The position numbers and the translations under genes were made by a program. The notes beneath the pieces are model-generated. The model was not told the origin of the DNA and ran no database searches. It saw nothing but the letters and a program-made list of their open reading frames with translations. DNA of 64,000 nucleotides. Source: Rhabditoides inermis. Taxonomy: Eukaryota; Nematoda; Chromadorea; Rhabditida; Rhabditidae. The DNA lies in NCBI GenBank assembly GCA_963966185.1, contig CAWZYM010000114.1, forward strand, positions 1,416,501-1,480,500. Direction: 5' to 3'. Positions 24,601-39,248 of the stretch are shown piece by piece (the stretch's first letter is position 1; every line of letters begins with the position of its first letter).

Positions 24601-26756
24601 CTCTCTCTCGCTCCACTCTTCTCTCCGCGAGATCGACTCGGACCTCGGTGTGGTCGAACTCGTCCGCCCATCAAATGAACTATGGGCGTCGACTAAAAAC
24701 GGCATAAGAAACTGATCTGAAAGTATGAATCTTCGAAACACTCGTCGCTACAAATTCGCCCGACGATTTTTTGTCTCTCGCTCCACTCTCCTCTCCGCGA
24801 GATAGACTCGGACCTCGGTCTGGTCGAACTCGTCCGCCCATCAAATGAACTATGGGCGTCGACTAAAAACGGCATAAGAAACTGATCTGAAAGTATGAAT
24901 CTTCGAAACACTCGTCGCTACAAATTCGCCCGACGATTTTCTCTCTCTCGCTCCACTCTTCTCTCCGCGAGATCGACTCGGACCTCGGTGTGGTCGAACT
25001 CGTCCGCCCATCAAATGAACTATGGGCGTCGACTAAAAATGGCATCAAAAACTGATCTGAAAGTATGAATCTTCGAAACACTCGTCGCTACAAATTCGCC
25101 CGACGATTTTTTGTCTCTCGCTCCACTCTCCTCTCCGCGAGATAGACTCGGACATCGGTCTGGTCGAACTCGTCCGCCCATCAAATGAACTATGGGCGTC
25201 GACTAAAAACAGCATAAGAAACTAATCTGAAAGTATGAATCTTCGAAACACTCGTCGCTACAAATTCGCCCGACGATTTTCTCTCTCTCGCTCCACTCTC
25301 CTCTCCGCGAGATAGACTCGGACCTCGGTCTGGTCGAACTCGTCCGCCCATCAAATGAACTATGGGCGTTGACTAAAAACGGCATAAGAAACTTATCTGA
25401 AAGTATGAATCTTCGAAACACTCGTCGCTACAAATTCGCCCGACGATTTTTTTGTCTCTCGCTCCACTCTCCTTTCCGCGAGATCGACTCGGACCTCGGT
25501 GTGGTCGAACTCGTCCGCCCATCAAATGAACTATGGGCGTCGACTAAAAACGGCATAAGAAACTGATCTGAAAGTATGAATCTTTGAAACACTCGTCGCT
25601 ACAAATTCGCCCGACGATTTTTTGTCTCTCGCTCCACTCTCCTCTCCGCGAGATCGACTCGGACCTCGGTGTGGTCGAACTCGTCCGCCCATCAAATGAA
25701 CTATGGGCGTCGACTAAAAATGGCATCAGAAACTGATCTGAAAGTATGAATCTTCGAAACACTCGTCGCTACAAATTCGCCCGACGATTTTTTGTCTCTC
25801 GCTCCACTCTCCTCTCCGCGAGATAGACTCGGACCTCGGTGTGGTCGAACTCGTCCGCCCATCAAATGAACTATGGGCGTCGACTAAAAATGGCATCAGA
25901 AACTGATCTGAAAGTATGAATCTTTGAAACACTCGTCGCTACAAATTCGCCCGACGATTTTTTGTCTCTCGCTCCACTCTCCTCTCCGCGAGATAGACTC
26001 GGACCTCGGTCTGGTCGAACTCGTCCGCCCATCAAATGAACTATGGGCGTCGACTAAAAACGGCATAAGAAACTGATCTGAAAGTATGAATCTTCGAAAC
26101 ACTCGTCGCTACAAATTCGCCCGACGATTTTCTCTCTCTCGCTCCACTCTTCTCTCCGCGAGATCGACTCGGACCTCGGTGTGGTCGAACTCGTCCGCCC
26201 ATCAAATGAACTATGGGCGTCGACTAAAAATGGCATCAGAAACTGATCTGAAAGTATGAATCTTCGAAACACTCGTCGCTACAAATTCGCCCGACGATTT
26301 TTTGTCTCTCGCTCCACTCTCCTCTCCGCGAGATAGACTCGGACCTCGGTGTGGTCGAACTCGTCCGCCCATCAAATGAACTATGGGCGTCGACTAAAAA
26401 TGGCATCAGAAACTGATCTGAAAGTATGAATCTTCGAAACACTCGTCGCTACAAATTCGCCCGACGATTTTTTTGTCTCTCGCTCCACTCTCCTTTCCGC
26501 GAGATCGACTCGGACCTCGGTCTGGTCGAACTCGTCCGCCCATCAAATGAACTATGGGCGTCGACTAAAAACGGCATAAGAAACTGATCTGAAAGTATGA
26601 ATCTTTGAAACACTCGTCGCTACAAATTCGCCCGACGATTTTTTGTCTCTCGCTCCACTCTCCTCTCCGCGAGATAGACTCGGACCTCGGTCTGGTCGAA
26701 CTCGTCCGCCCATCAAATGAACTATGGGCGTCGACTAAAAACGGCATAAGAAACTG

Positions 26757-29700
26757 ATCTGAAAGTATGAATCTTCGAAACACTCGTCGCTACAAATTCG
26801 CCCGACGATTTTCTCTCTCTCGCTCCACTCTTCTCTCCGCGAGATCGACTCGGACCTCGGTGTGGTCGAACTCGTCCGCCCATCAAATGAACTATGGGCG
26901 TCGACTAAAAATGGCATCAGAAACTGATCTGAAAGTATGAATCTTCGAAACACTCGTCGCTACAAATTCGCCCGACGATTTTTTGTCTCTCGCTCCACTC
27001 TCCTCTCCGCGAGATCGACTCGGACCTCGGTGTGGTCGAACTCGTCCGCCCATCAAATGAACTATGGGCGTCGACTAAAAATGGCATCAGAAACTGATCT
27101 GAAAGTATGAATCTTTGAAACACTCGTCGCTACAAATTCGCCCGACGATTTTTTGTCTCTCGCTCCACTCTCCTCTCCGCGAGATAGACTCGGACCTCGG
27201 TCTGGTCGAACTCGTCCGCCCATCAAATGAACTATGGGCGTCGACTAAAAACGGCATAAGAAACTGATCTGAAAGTATGAATCTTCGAAACACTCGTCGC
27301 TACAAATTCGCCCGACGATTTTCTCTCTCTCGCTCCACTCTTCTCTCCGCGAGATCGACTCGGACCTCGGTGTGGTCGAACTCGTCCGCCCATCAAATGA
27401 ACTATGGGCGTCGACTAAAAATGGCATCAGAAACTGATCTGAAAGTATGAATCTTCGAAACACTCGTCGCTACAAATTCGCCCGACGATTTTTTGTCTCT
27501 CGCTCCACTCTCCTCTCCGCGAGATAGACTCGGACCTCGGTGTGGTCGAACTCGTCCGCCCATCAAATGAACTATGGGCGTCGACTAAAAATGGCATCAG
27601 AAACTGATCTGAAAGTATGAATCTTCGAAACACTCGTCGCTACAAATTCGCCCGACGATTTTTTGTCTCTCGCTCCACTCTCCTCTCCGCGAGATAGACT
27701 CGGACATCGGTCTGGTCGAACTCGTCCGCCCATCAAATGAACTATGCGCGTCGACTAAAAACGGCATAAGAAACTAATCTGAAAGTATGAATCTTCGAAA
27801 CACTCGTCGCTACAAATTCGCCCGACGATTTTTTGTCTCTCGCTCTACTCTCCTCTCCGCGAGATAGACTCGGACATCGGTCTGGTCGAACTCGTCCGCC
27901 CATCAAATGAACTATGGGCGTCGACTAAAAACGGCATAAGAAACTGATCTGAAAGTATGATTCTTCGAAACACTCGTCGCTACAAATTCGCCCGACGATT
28001 TTTTGTCTCTCGCTCCACTCTCCTCTCCGCGAGATAGACTCGGACATCGGTCTGGTCGAACTCGTCCGCCCATCAAATGAACTATGGGCGTCGACTAAAA
28101 ACGGCATAAGAAACTGATCTGAAAGTATGAATCTTCGAAACACTCGTCGCTACAAATTCGCCCGACGATTTTTTGTCTCTCGCTCCACTCTCCTCTCCGC
28201 GAGATAGACTCGGACCTCGGTCTGGTCGAACTCGTCCGCCCATCAAATGAACTATGGGCGTTGACTAAAAACGGCATAAGAAACTTATCTGAAAGTATGA
28301 ATCTTCGAAACACTCGTCGCTACAAATTCGCCCGACGATTTTTTGTCTCTCGCTCTACTCTCCTCTTCACGAGATCGACTCGGACCTCGGTCTGGTCGAA
28401 CTCGTCCGCCCATCAAATGAACTATGGGCGTCGACTAAAAACGGCATGAGAAACTGATCTGAAAGTATGAATCTTCGAAACACTCATCGCTACAAATTCG
28501 CCCGACGATTTTTTGTCTCTCGCTCCACTCTCCTCTCCGCGAGATAGACTCGGACATCGGTCTGGTCGAACTCGTCCGCCCATCAAATGAACTATGGGCG
28601 TCGACTAAAAACGGCATAAGAAACTGATCTGAAAGTATGAATCTTCGAAACACTCGTCGCTACAAATTCGCCCGACGATTTTTTGTCTCTCGCTCCACTC
28701 TCCTCTCCGCGAGATAGACTCGGACATCGGTCTGGTCGAACTCGTCCGCCCATCAAATGAACTATGGGCGTCGACTAAAAACAGCATAAGAAACTAATCT
28801 GAAAGTATGAATCTTCGAAACACTCGTCGCTACAAATTCGCCCGACGATTTTCTCTCTCTCGCTCCACTCTTCTCTCCGCGAGATCGACTCGGACCTCGG
28901 TGTGGTCGAACTCGTCCGCCCATCAAATGAACTATGGGCGTCGACTAAAAATGGCATCAGAAACTGATCTGAAAGTATGAATCTTCGAAACACTCGTCGC
29001 TACAAATTCGCCCGACGATTTTTTGTCTCTCGCTCCACTCTCCTCTCCGCGAGATAGACTCGGACCTCGGTGTGGTCGAACTCGTCCGCCCATCAAATGA
29101 ACTATGGGCGTCGACTAAAAATGGCATCAGAAACTGATCTGAAAGTATGAATCTTTGAAACACTCGTCGCTACAAATTCGCCCGACGATTTTTTGTCTCT
29201 CGCTCCACTCTCCTCTCCGCGAGATAGACTCGGACCTCGGTCTGGTCGAACTCGTCCGCCCATCAAATGAACTATGGGCGTCGACTAAAAACGGCATAAG
29301 AAACTGATCTGAAAGTATGAATCTTCGAAACACTCGTCGCTACAAATTCGCCCGACGATTTTCTCTCTCTCGCTCCACTCTTCTCTCCGCGAGATCGACT
29401 CGGACCTCGGTGTGGTCGAACTCGTCCGCCCATCAAATGAACTATGGGCGTCGACTAAAAATGGCATCAGAAACTGATCTGAAAGTATGAATCTTCGAAA
29501 CACTCGTCGCTACAAATTCGCCCGACGATTTTTTGTCTCTCGCTCCACTCTCCTCTCCGCGAGATAGACTCGGACCTCGGTGTGGTCGAACTCGTCCGCC
29601 CATCAAATGAACTATGGGCGTCGACTAAAAATGGCATCAGAAACTGATCTGAAAGTATGAATCTTCGAAACACTCGTCGCTACAAATTCGCCCGACGATT

Positions 29701-30971
29701 TTTTGTCTCTCGCTCCACTCTCCTCTCCGCGAGATAGACTCGGACATCGGTCTGGTCGAACTCGTCCGCCCATCAAATGAACTATGCGCGTCGACTAAAA
29801 ACGGCATAAGAAACTAATCTGAAAGTATGAATCTTCGAAACACTCGTCGCTACAAATTCGCCCGACGATTTTTTGTCTCTCGCTCTACTCTCCTCTCCGC
29901 GAGATAGACTCGGACATCGGTCTGGTCGAACTCGTCCGCCCATCAAATGAACTATGGGCGTCGACTAAAAACGGCATAAGAAACTGATCTGAAAGTATGA
30001 TTCTTCGAAACACTCGTCGCTACAAATTCGCCCGACGATTTTTTGTCTCTCGCTCCACTCTCCTCTCCGCGAGATAGACTCGGACATCGGTCTGGTCGAA
30101 CTCGTCCGCCCATCAAATGAACTATGGGCGTCGACTAAAAACGGCATAAGAAACTGATCTGAAAGTATGAATCTTCGAAACACTCGTCGCTACAAATTCG
30201 CCCGACGATTTTTTGTCTCTCGCTCCACTCTCCTCTCCGCGAGATAGACTCGGACCTCGGTCTGGTCGAACTCGTCCGCCCATCAAATGAACTATGGGCG
30301 TTGACTAAAAACGGCATAAGAAACTTATCTGAAAGTATGAATCTTCGAAACACTCGTCGCTACAAATTCGCCCGACGATTTTTTGTCTCTCGCTCTACTC
30401 TCCTCTTCACGAGATCGACTCGGACCTCGGTCTGGTCGAACTCGTCCGCCCATCAAATGAACTATGGGCGTCGACTAAAAACGGCATGAGAAACTGATCT
30501 GAAAGTATGAATCTTCGAAACACTCATCGCTACAAATTCGCCCGACGATTTTTTGTCTCTCGCTCCACTCTCCTCTCCGCGAGATAGACTCGGACATCGG
30601 TCTGGTCGAACTCGTCCGCCCATCAAATGAACTATGGGCGTCGACTAAAAACGGCAAAAGAAACTGATCTGAAAGTATGAATCTTCGAAACACTCGTCGC
30701 TACAAATTCGCCCGACGATTTTTTGTCTCTCGCTCCACTCTCCTCTCCGCGAGATAGACTCGGACATCGGTCTGGTCGAACTCGTCCGCCCATCAAATGA
30801 ACTATGGGCGTCGACTAAAAACAGCATAAGAAACTAATCTGAAAGTATGAATCTTCGAAACACTCGTCGCTACAAATTCGCCCGACGATTTTCTCTCTCT
30901 CGCTCCACTCTTCTCTCCGCGAGATCGACTCGGACCTCGGTGTGGTCGAACTCGTCCGCCCATCAAATGAA
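26757..30971 (+). repeat. Twelve-unit (2040-bp) higher-order repeat, two copies
   Basis: 26757-28931 matches 28797-30971 at an offset of exactly 2040 bp (12 x 170); the matched segments overlap by 135 bp, as expected of a tandem duplication. Few differences were seen, for example C/A at 27016/29056 and T/A at 28617/30657. Shared private markers are ATGATTCTTCG (about 27957/29997) and CACTCATCGC (about 28482/30522). This is the cleanest higher-order repeat in the window. Confidence 0.9.
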
Positions 30972-32625
30972 TTATGGGCGTCGACTAAAAACGGCATAAG
31001 AAACTGATCTGAAAGTATGAATCTTCGAAACACTCGTCGCTACAAATTCGCCCGACGATTTTCTCTCTCTCGCTCCACTCTCCTCTCCGCGAGATAGACT
31101 CGGACATCGGTCTGGTCGAACTCGTCCGCCCATCAAATGAACTATGGGCGTCAACTAAAAACGGCATAAGAAACTAATCTGGAAGTATGAATCTTCGAAA
31201 CACTCGTCGCTACAAATTCGCCCGACGATTTTTTGTCTCTCGCTCCACTCTCCTCTCCGCGAGATAGACTCGGACCTCGGTGTGGTCGAACTCGTCCGCC
31301 CATCAAATGAACTATGGGCGTCGACTAAAAATGGCATCAGAAACTTATTTGAAAGTATGAATCTTCGAAACACTCGTCGCTACAAATTCGCCCGACGATT
31401 TTTTGTCTCTCGCTCCACTCTCCTCTCCGCGAGATCGACTCGGACCTCGGTCTGGTCGAACTCGTCCGCCCATCAAATGAACTATGGGCGTCGACTAAAA
31501 ACGGCATAAGAAACTGATCTGAAAGTATGAATCTTCGAAACACTCGTCGCTACAAATTCGCCCGACGATTTTTTGTCTCTCGCTCCACTCTCCTCTCCGC
31601 GAGATAGACTCGGACCTCGGTCTGGTCGAACTCGTCCGCCCATCAAATGAACTATGGGCGTCGACTAAAAACGGCATAAGAAACTGATTTGAAAGTATGA
31701 ATCTTCGAAACACTCGTCGCTACAAATTCGCCCGACGATTTTTTGTCTCTCGCTCCACTCTCCTCTCCGCGAGATAGACTCGGACCTCGGTCTGGTCGAA
31801 CTCGTCCGCCCATCAAATGAACTATGGGCGTCGACTAAAAACGGCATAAGAAACTGATTTGAAAGTATGAATCTTCGAAACACTCGTCGCTACAAATTCG
31901 CCCGACGATTTTTTGTCTCTCGCTCCACTCTCCTCTTCACGAGATCGACTCGGACCTCGGTCTGGTCGAACTCGTCCGCCCATCAAATGAACTATGGGCG
32001 TCGACTAAAAACGGCATGAGAAACTGATCTGAAAGTATGAATCTTCGAAACACTCGTCGCTACAAATTCGCCCGACGTTTTTTTGTCTCTCGCTCTACTC
32101 TCCTCTTCACGAGATCGACTCGGACCTCGGTCTGGTCGAACTCGTCCGCCCATCAAATGAACTATGGGAGTCGACTAAAAACGGCATATAAAACTGATCT
32201 GAAAGTATGAATCTTCGAAACACTCGTCGCTACAAATTCGCCCGACGATTTTTTGTCTCTCGCTCCACTCTCCTCTCCGCGAGATAGACTCGGACCTCGG
32301 TCTGGTCGAACTCGTCCGCCCATTAAATGAACTATGGGCGTCGACTAAAAACGGCATAAGAAACTGATCTGAAAGTATGAATCTTCGAAACACTCGTCGC
32401 TACAAATTCGCCCGACGATTTTTTGTCTCTCGCTCCACTCTCCTCTCCGCGAGATAGACTCGGACATCGGTCTGGTCGAACTCGTCGCCCATCAAATAAA
32501 CTATGGGCGTCGACGAAAAACGGCATAAGAAACTAATCTGAAAGTATGAATCTTCGAAACACTCGTCGCTACAAATTCGCCCGACGATTTTTTGTCTCTC
32601 GCTCCACTCTCCTCTCCGCGAGATA

Positions 32626-35600
32626 GACTCGGACCTCGGTCTGGTCGAACTCGTCCGCCCATCAAATGAACTATGGGCGTCGACTAAAAATGGCATGAGA
32701 AACTGATCTGAAAGTATGAATCTTCGAAACACTCGTCGCTACAAATTCGCCCGACGATTTTTCGTCTCTCGCTCCACTCTCCTCTCCGCGAGATAGACTC
32801 GGACATCGGTCTGGTCGAACTCGTCCGCCCATCAAATGAACTATGGGCGTCGACTAAAAACGGCATAAGAAACTAATCTGGAAGTATGAATCTTCGAAAC
32901 ACTCGTCGCTACAAATTCGCCCGACGTTTTTTTGTCTCTCGCTCTACTCTCCTCTTCACGAGATCGACTCGGACCTCGGTCTGGTCGAACTCGTCCGCCC
33001 ATCAAATGAACTATGGGAGTCGACTAAAAACGGCATATAAAACTGATCTGAAAGTATGAATCTTCGAAACACTCGTCGCTACAAATTCACCCGACGATTT
33101 TTTGTCTCTCGCTCCACTCTCCTCTCCGCGAGATAGACTCGGACCTCGGTCTGGTCGAACTCGTCCGCCCATTAAATGAACTATGGGCGTCGACTTAAAA
33201 CGGCATAAGAAACTAATCTGGAAGTATGAATCTTCGAAACACTCGTCGCTACAAATTCGCCCGACGATTTTTTGTCTCTCGCTCCACTCTCCTCTCCGCG
33301 AGATAGACTCGGACCTCGGTGTGGTCGAACTCGTCCGCCCATCAAATGAACTATGGGCGTCGACTAAAAATGGCATCAGAAACTGATTTGAAAGTATGAA
33401 TCTTCGAAACACTCGTCGCTACAAACGCCCGACGATTTTTTGTCTCTCGCTCCACTCTCCTCTCCGCGAGATAGACTCGGACATCGGTCTGGTCGAACTC
33501 GTCCGCCCATCAAATGAACTATGGGCGTCGACTAAAAACGGCATAAGAAACTGATCTGACAGTATGAATCTTCGAAACACTCGTCGCTACAAATTCGCCC
33601 GACGATTTTTTTGTCTCTCGCTCCACTCTCCTCTTCACGAGATCGACTCGGACCTCGGTCTGGTCGAACTCGTCCGCCCATCAAATGAACTATGGGCGTC
33701 GACTAAAAACGGCATGAGAAACTGATCTGAAAGTATGAATCTTCGAAACACTCGTCGCTACAAATTCGCCCGACGTTTTTTTGTCTCTCGCTCTACTCTC
33801 CTCTTCACGAGATCGACTCGGACCTCGGTCTGGTCGAACTCGTCCGCCCATCAAATGAACTATGGGAGTCGACTAAAAACGGCATATAAAACTGATCTGA
33901 AAGTATGAATCTTCGAAACACTCGTCGCTACAAATTCGCCCGACGATTTTTTGTCTCTCGCTCCACTCTCCTCTCCGCGAGATAGACTCGGACCTCGGTC
34001 TGGTCGAACTCGTCCGCCCATTAAATGAACTACGGGCGTCGACTAAAAACGGCATAAGAAACTGATCTGAAAGTATGAATCTTCGAAACACTCGTCGCTA
34101 CAAATTCGCCCGACGATTTTTTGTCTCTCGCTCCACTCTCCTCTCCGCGAGATAGACTCGGACATCGGTCTGGTCGAACTCGTCGCCCATCAAATAAACT
34201 ATGGGCGTCGACTAAAAACGGCATAAGAAACTAATCTGAAAGTATGAATCTTCGAAACACTCGTCGCTACAAATTCGCCCGACGATTTTTTGTCTCTCGC
34301 TCCACTCTCCTCTCCGCGAGATAGACTCGGACCTCGGTCTGGTCGAACTCGTCCGCCCATCAAATGAACTATGGGCGTCGACTAAAAATGGCATGAGAAA
34401 CTGATCTGAAAGTATGAATCTTCGAAACACTCGTCGCTACAAATTCGCCCGACGATTTTTTGTCTCTCGCTCCACTCTCCTCTCCGCGAGATAGACTCGG
34501 ACATCGGTCTGGTCGAACTCGTCCGCCCATCAAATGAACTATGGGCGTCGACTAAAAACGGCATAAGAAACTAATCTGGAAGTATGAATCTTCGAAACAC
34601 TCGTCGCTACAAATTCGCCCGACGATTTTTTGTCTCTCGCTCCACTCTCCTCTCCGCGAGATAGACTCGGACCTCGGTGTGGTCGAACTCGTCCGCCCAT
34701 CAAATGAACTATGGGCGTCGACTAAAAATGGCATCAGAAACTGATTTGAAAGTATGAATCTTCGAAACACTCGTCGCTACAAAGTCGCCCGACGATTTTT
34801 TGTCTCTCGCTCCACTCTCCTCTCCGCGAGATAGACTCGGACATCGGTCTGGTCGAACTCGTCCGCCCATCAAATGAACTATGGGCGTCGACTAAAAACG
34901 GCATGAGAAACTGATCTGAAAGTATGAATCTTCGAAACACTCGTCGCTACAAATTCGCCGACGATTTTCTCTCTCTCGCTCCACTCTTCTCTCCGCGAGA
35001 TAGACTCGGACATCGGTCTGGTCGAACTCGTCCGCCCATCAAATGAACTATGGGCGTCGACTAAAAACAGCATAAGAAACTAATTTGAAAGTATGAATCT
35101 TCGAAACACTCGTCGCTACAAATTCGCCCGACGATTTTTTGTCTCTCGCTCCACTCTCCTCTCCGCGAGATCGACTCGGACCTCGGTCTGGTCGAACTCG
35201 TCCGCCCATCAAATGAACTATGGGCGTCGACTAAAAATGGCATAAGAAACTGATCTGAAAGTATGAATCTTCGAAACACTCGTCGCTACAAATTCGCCCG
35301 ACGATTTTTTGTCTCTCGCTCCACTCTCCTCTCCGCGAGATAGACTCGGACCTCGGTCTGGTCGAACTCGTCCGCCCATCAAATGAACTATGGGCGTCGA
35401 CTAAAAACGGCATAAGAAACTGATCTGAAAGTATGAATCTTCGAAACACTCGTCGCTACAAATTCGCCCGACGATTTTTTGTCTCTCGCTCCACTCTCCT
35501 CTTCACGAGATCGACTCGGACCTCGGTCTGGTCGAACTCGTCCGCCCATCAAATGAACTATGGGCGTCGACTAAAAACGGCATGAGAAACTGATCTGAAA

Positions 35601-37104
35601 GTATGAATCTTCGAAACACTCGTCGCTACAAATTCGCCCGACGTTTTTTTGTCTCTCGCTCTACTCTCCTCTTCACGAGATCGACTCGGACCTCGGTCTG
35701 GTCGAACTCGTCCGCCCATCAAATGAACTATGGGAGTCGACTAAAAACGGCATATAAAACTGATCTGAAAGTATGAATCTTCGAAACACTCGTCGCTACA
35801 AATTCGCCCGACGATTTTTTGTCTCTCGCTCCACTCTCCTCTCCGCGAGATAGACTCGGACCTCGGTCTGGTCGAACTCGTCCGCCCATTAAATGAACTA
35901 TGGGCGTCGACTAAAAACGGCATAAGAAACTGATCTGAAAGTATGAATCTTCGAAACACTCGTCGCTACAAATTCGCCCGACGATTTTTTGTCTCTCGCT
36001 CCACTCTCCTCTCCGCGAGATAGACTCGGACATCGGTCTGGTCGAACTCGTCGCCCATCAAATAAACTATGGGCGTCGACTAAAAACGGCATAAGAAACT
36101 AATCTGAAAGTATGAATCTTCGAAACACTCGTCGCTACAAATTCGCCCGACGATTTTTTGTCTCTCGCTCCACTCTCCTCTCCGCGAGATAGACTCGGAC
36201 CTCGGTCTGGTCGAACTCGTCCGCCCATCAAATGAACTATGGGCGTCGACTAAAAATGGCATGAGAAACTGATCTGAAAGTATGAATCTTCGAAACACTC
36301 GTCGCTACAAATTCGCCCGACGATTTTTTGTCTCTCGCTCCACTCTCCTCTCCGCGAGATAGACTCGGACATCGGTCTGGTCGAACTCGTCCGCCCATCA
36401 AATGAACTATGGGCGTCGACTAAAAACGGCATAAGAAACTAATCTGGAAGTATGAATCTTCGAAACACTCGTCGCTACAAATTCGCCCGACGATTTTTTG
36501 TCTCTCGCTCCACTCTCCTCTCCGCGAGATAGACTCGGACCTCGGTGTGGTCGAACTCGTCCGCCCATCAAATGAACTATGGGCGTCGACTAAAAATGGC
36601 ATCAGAAACTGATTTGAAAGTATGAATCTTCGAAACACTCGTCGCTACAAATTCGCCCGACGATTTTTTGTCTCTCGCTCCACTCTCCTCTCCGCGAGAT
36701 AGACTCGGACATCGGTCTGGTCGAACTCGTCCGCCCATCAAATGAACTATGGGCGTCGACTAAAAACGGCATGAGAAACTGATCTGAAAGTATGAATCTT
36801 CGAAACACTCGTCGCTACAAATTCGCCGACGATTTTCTCTCTCTCGCTCCACTCTTCTCTCCGCGAGATAGACTCGGACATCGGTCTGGTCGAACTCGTC
36901 CGCCCATCAAATGAACTATGGGCGTCGACTAAAAACAGCATAAGAAACTAATCTGGAAGTATGAATCTTCGAAACACTCGTCGCTACAAATTCGCCCGAC
37001 GATTTTCTCTCTCTCGCTCCACTCTCCTTTACGCGAGATAGACTCGGACCTCGGTCTGGTCGAACTCGTCCGCCCATCAAATGAACTATGGGCGTCGACT
37101 AAAA
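32626..37104 (+). repeat. 4.5-kb duplicated array block, copy 1
   Basis: Matches 39249-43727 at an offset of about 6623 bp with 1-bp slips. Shared markers include TTTTTCGTCTC (about 32759/39382), the 2-bp loss ACAAACGCCCG (about 33421/40044), ACAAAGTCGCCC (about 34780/41402) and CTCCTTTACGCGAG (about 37024/43647). Within it, about 33.7-35.1 kb recurs at 35.5-36.95 kb (offset about 1868 bp, 11 units), so duplication is nested. Confidence 0.88.
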
Positions 37105-39248
37105 ATGGCATAAAAAACTAATCTGAAAGTATGAATCTTCGAAACACTCGTCGCTACAAATTCGCCCGACGATTTTTTGTCTCTCGCTCTACTCTCCTCT
37201 TCACGAGATCGACTCGGACCTCGGTCTGGTCGAACTCGTCCGCCCATCAAATGAACTATGGGCGTCGACTAAAAACGGCATAAGAAACTAATCTGAAAGT
37301 ATGAATCTTCGAAACACTCGTCGCTACAAATTCGCCCGACGATTTTTTGTCTCTCGCTCTACTCTCCTCTTCACGAGATCGACTCGGACCTCGGTCTGGT
37401 CGAACTCGTCCGCCCATCAAATGAACTATGGGCGTCGACTAAAAACGGCATGAGAAACTGATCTGAAAGTATGAATCTTCGAAACACTCGTCGCTACAAA
37501 TTCGCCGACGATTTTCTCTCTCTCGCTCCACTCTTCTCTCCGCGAGATAGACTCGGACATCGGTCTGGTCGAACTCGTCCGCCCATCAAATGAACTATGG
37601 GCGTCGACTAAAAACGGCACAAGAAACTTATCTGAAAGTATGAATCTTCGAAACACTCGTCGCTACAAATTCGCCCGACGATTTTTTGTCTCTCGCTCCA
37701 CTCTCCTTTCCGCGAGATAGACTCGGACCTCGGTCTGGTCGAACTCGTCCGCCCATCAAATGAACTATGGGCGTCGACTAAAAACGGCATAAGAAACTAA
37801 TCTGAAAGTATGAATCTTCGAAACACTCGTCGCTACAAATTCGCCCGACGATTTTTTGTCTCTCGCTCCACTCTCCTCTCCGCGAGATAGACTCGGACAT
37901 CGGTCTGGTCGAACTCGTCCGCCCATCAAATGAACTATGGGCGTCGACTAAAAACGGCATAAGAAACTAATCTGAAAGTATGAATCTTCGAAACACTTGT
38001 CGCTACAAATTCGCCCGACGATTTTCTCTCTCTCGCTCCACTCTTCTCTCCGCGAGATCGACTCGGACCTCGGTCTGGTCGAACTCGTCCGCCCATCAAA
38101 TGAACTATGGGCGTCGACTAAAAATGGCATCAGAAACTGATCTGAAGTATGCATCTTCGAAACACTCGTCGCTACAAATTCGCCCGACGATTTTTTGTCT
38201 CTCGCTCCACTCTTCTCTCCGCGAGATCGACTCGGACCTCGGTCTGGTCGAACTCGTCCGCCCATCAAATGAACTATGGGCGTCGACTAAAAACGGCATA
38301 AGAAACTGATCTGAAAGTATGAATCTTCGAAACACTCGTCGCTACAAATTCGCCCGACGATTTTTTGTCTCTCGCTCCACTCTCCTCTCCGCGAGATAGA
38401 CTAGGACCTCGGTCTGGTCGAACTCGTCCGCCCATCAAATGAACTATGGGCGTCGACTAAAAATGGCATGAGAAACTGATCTGAAAGTATGAATCTTCGA
38501 AACACTCGTCGCTACAAATTCGCCCGACGATTTTTTGTCTCTCGCTCCACTCTCCTCTCCGCGAGATAGACTCGGACATCGGTCTGGTCGAACTCGTCCG
38601 CCCATCAAATGAACTATGGGCGTCAACTAAAAACGGCATAAGAAACTAATCTGGAAGTATGAATCTTCGAAACACTCGTCGCTACAAATTCGCCCGACGA
38701 TTTTTTGTCTCTCGCTCCACTCTCCTCTCCGCGAGATAGACTCGGACCTCGGTGTGGTCGAACTCGTCCGCCCATCAAATGAACTATGGGCGTCGACTAA
38801 AAATGGCATCAGAAACTTATTTGAAAGTATGAATCTTCGAAACACTCGTCGCTACAAATTCGCCCGACGATTTTTTGTCTCTCGCTCCACTCTCCTCTCC
38901 GCGAGATCGACTCGGACCTCGGTCTGGTCGAACTCGTCCGCCCATCAAATGAACTATGGGCGTCGACTAAAAACGGCATAAGAAACTGATCTGAAAGTAT
39001 GAATCTTCGAAACACTCGTCGCTACAAATTCGCCCGACGATTTTTTGTCTCTCGCTCCACTCTCCTCTCCGCGAGATAGACTCGGACCTCGGTCTGGTCG
39101 AACTCGTCCGCCCATCAAATGAACTATGGGCGTCGACTAAAAACGGCATAAGAAACTGATCTGAAAGTATGAATCTTCGAAACACTCGTCGCTACAAATT
39201 CGCCCGACGATTTTTTGTCTCTCGCTCCACTCTCCTCTTCACGAGATC

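Larger units (their letters stand above)
17613..26451 (+). repeat. Large duplicated block, copy 2
   Basis: Second copy of the 8138-16976 block, offset 9475 bp, with no difference found at the positions compared. Between the two copies, 16977-17612 does not continue the match. Part of it (about 16931-17258) instead follows 8306-8633 at an offset of 8625 bp, five units fewer, so at least one more exchange has occurred at the junction. Confidence 0.93.
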
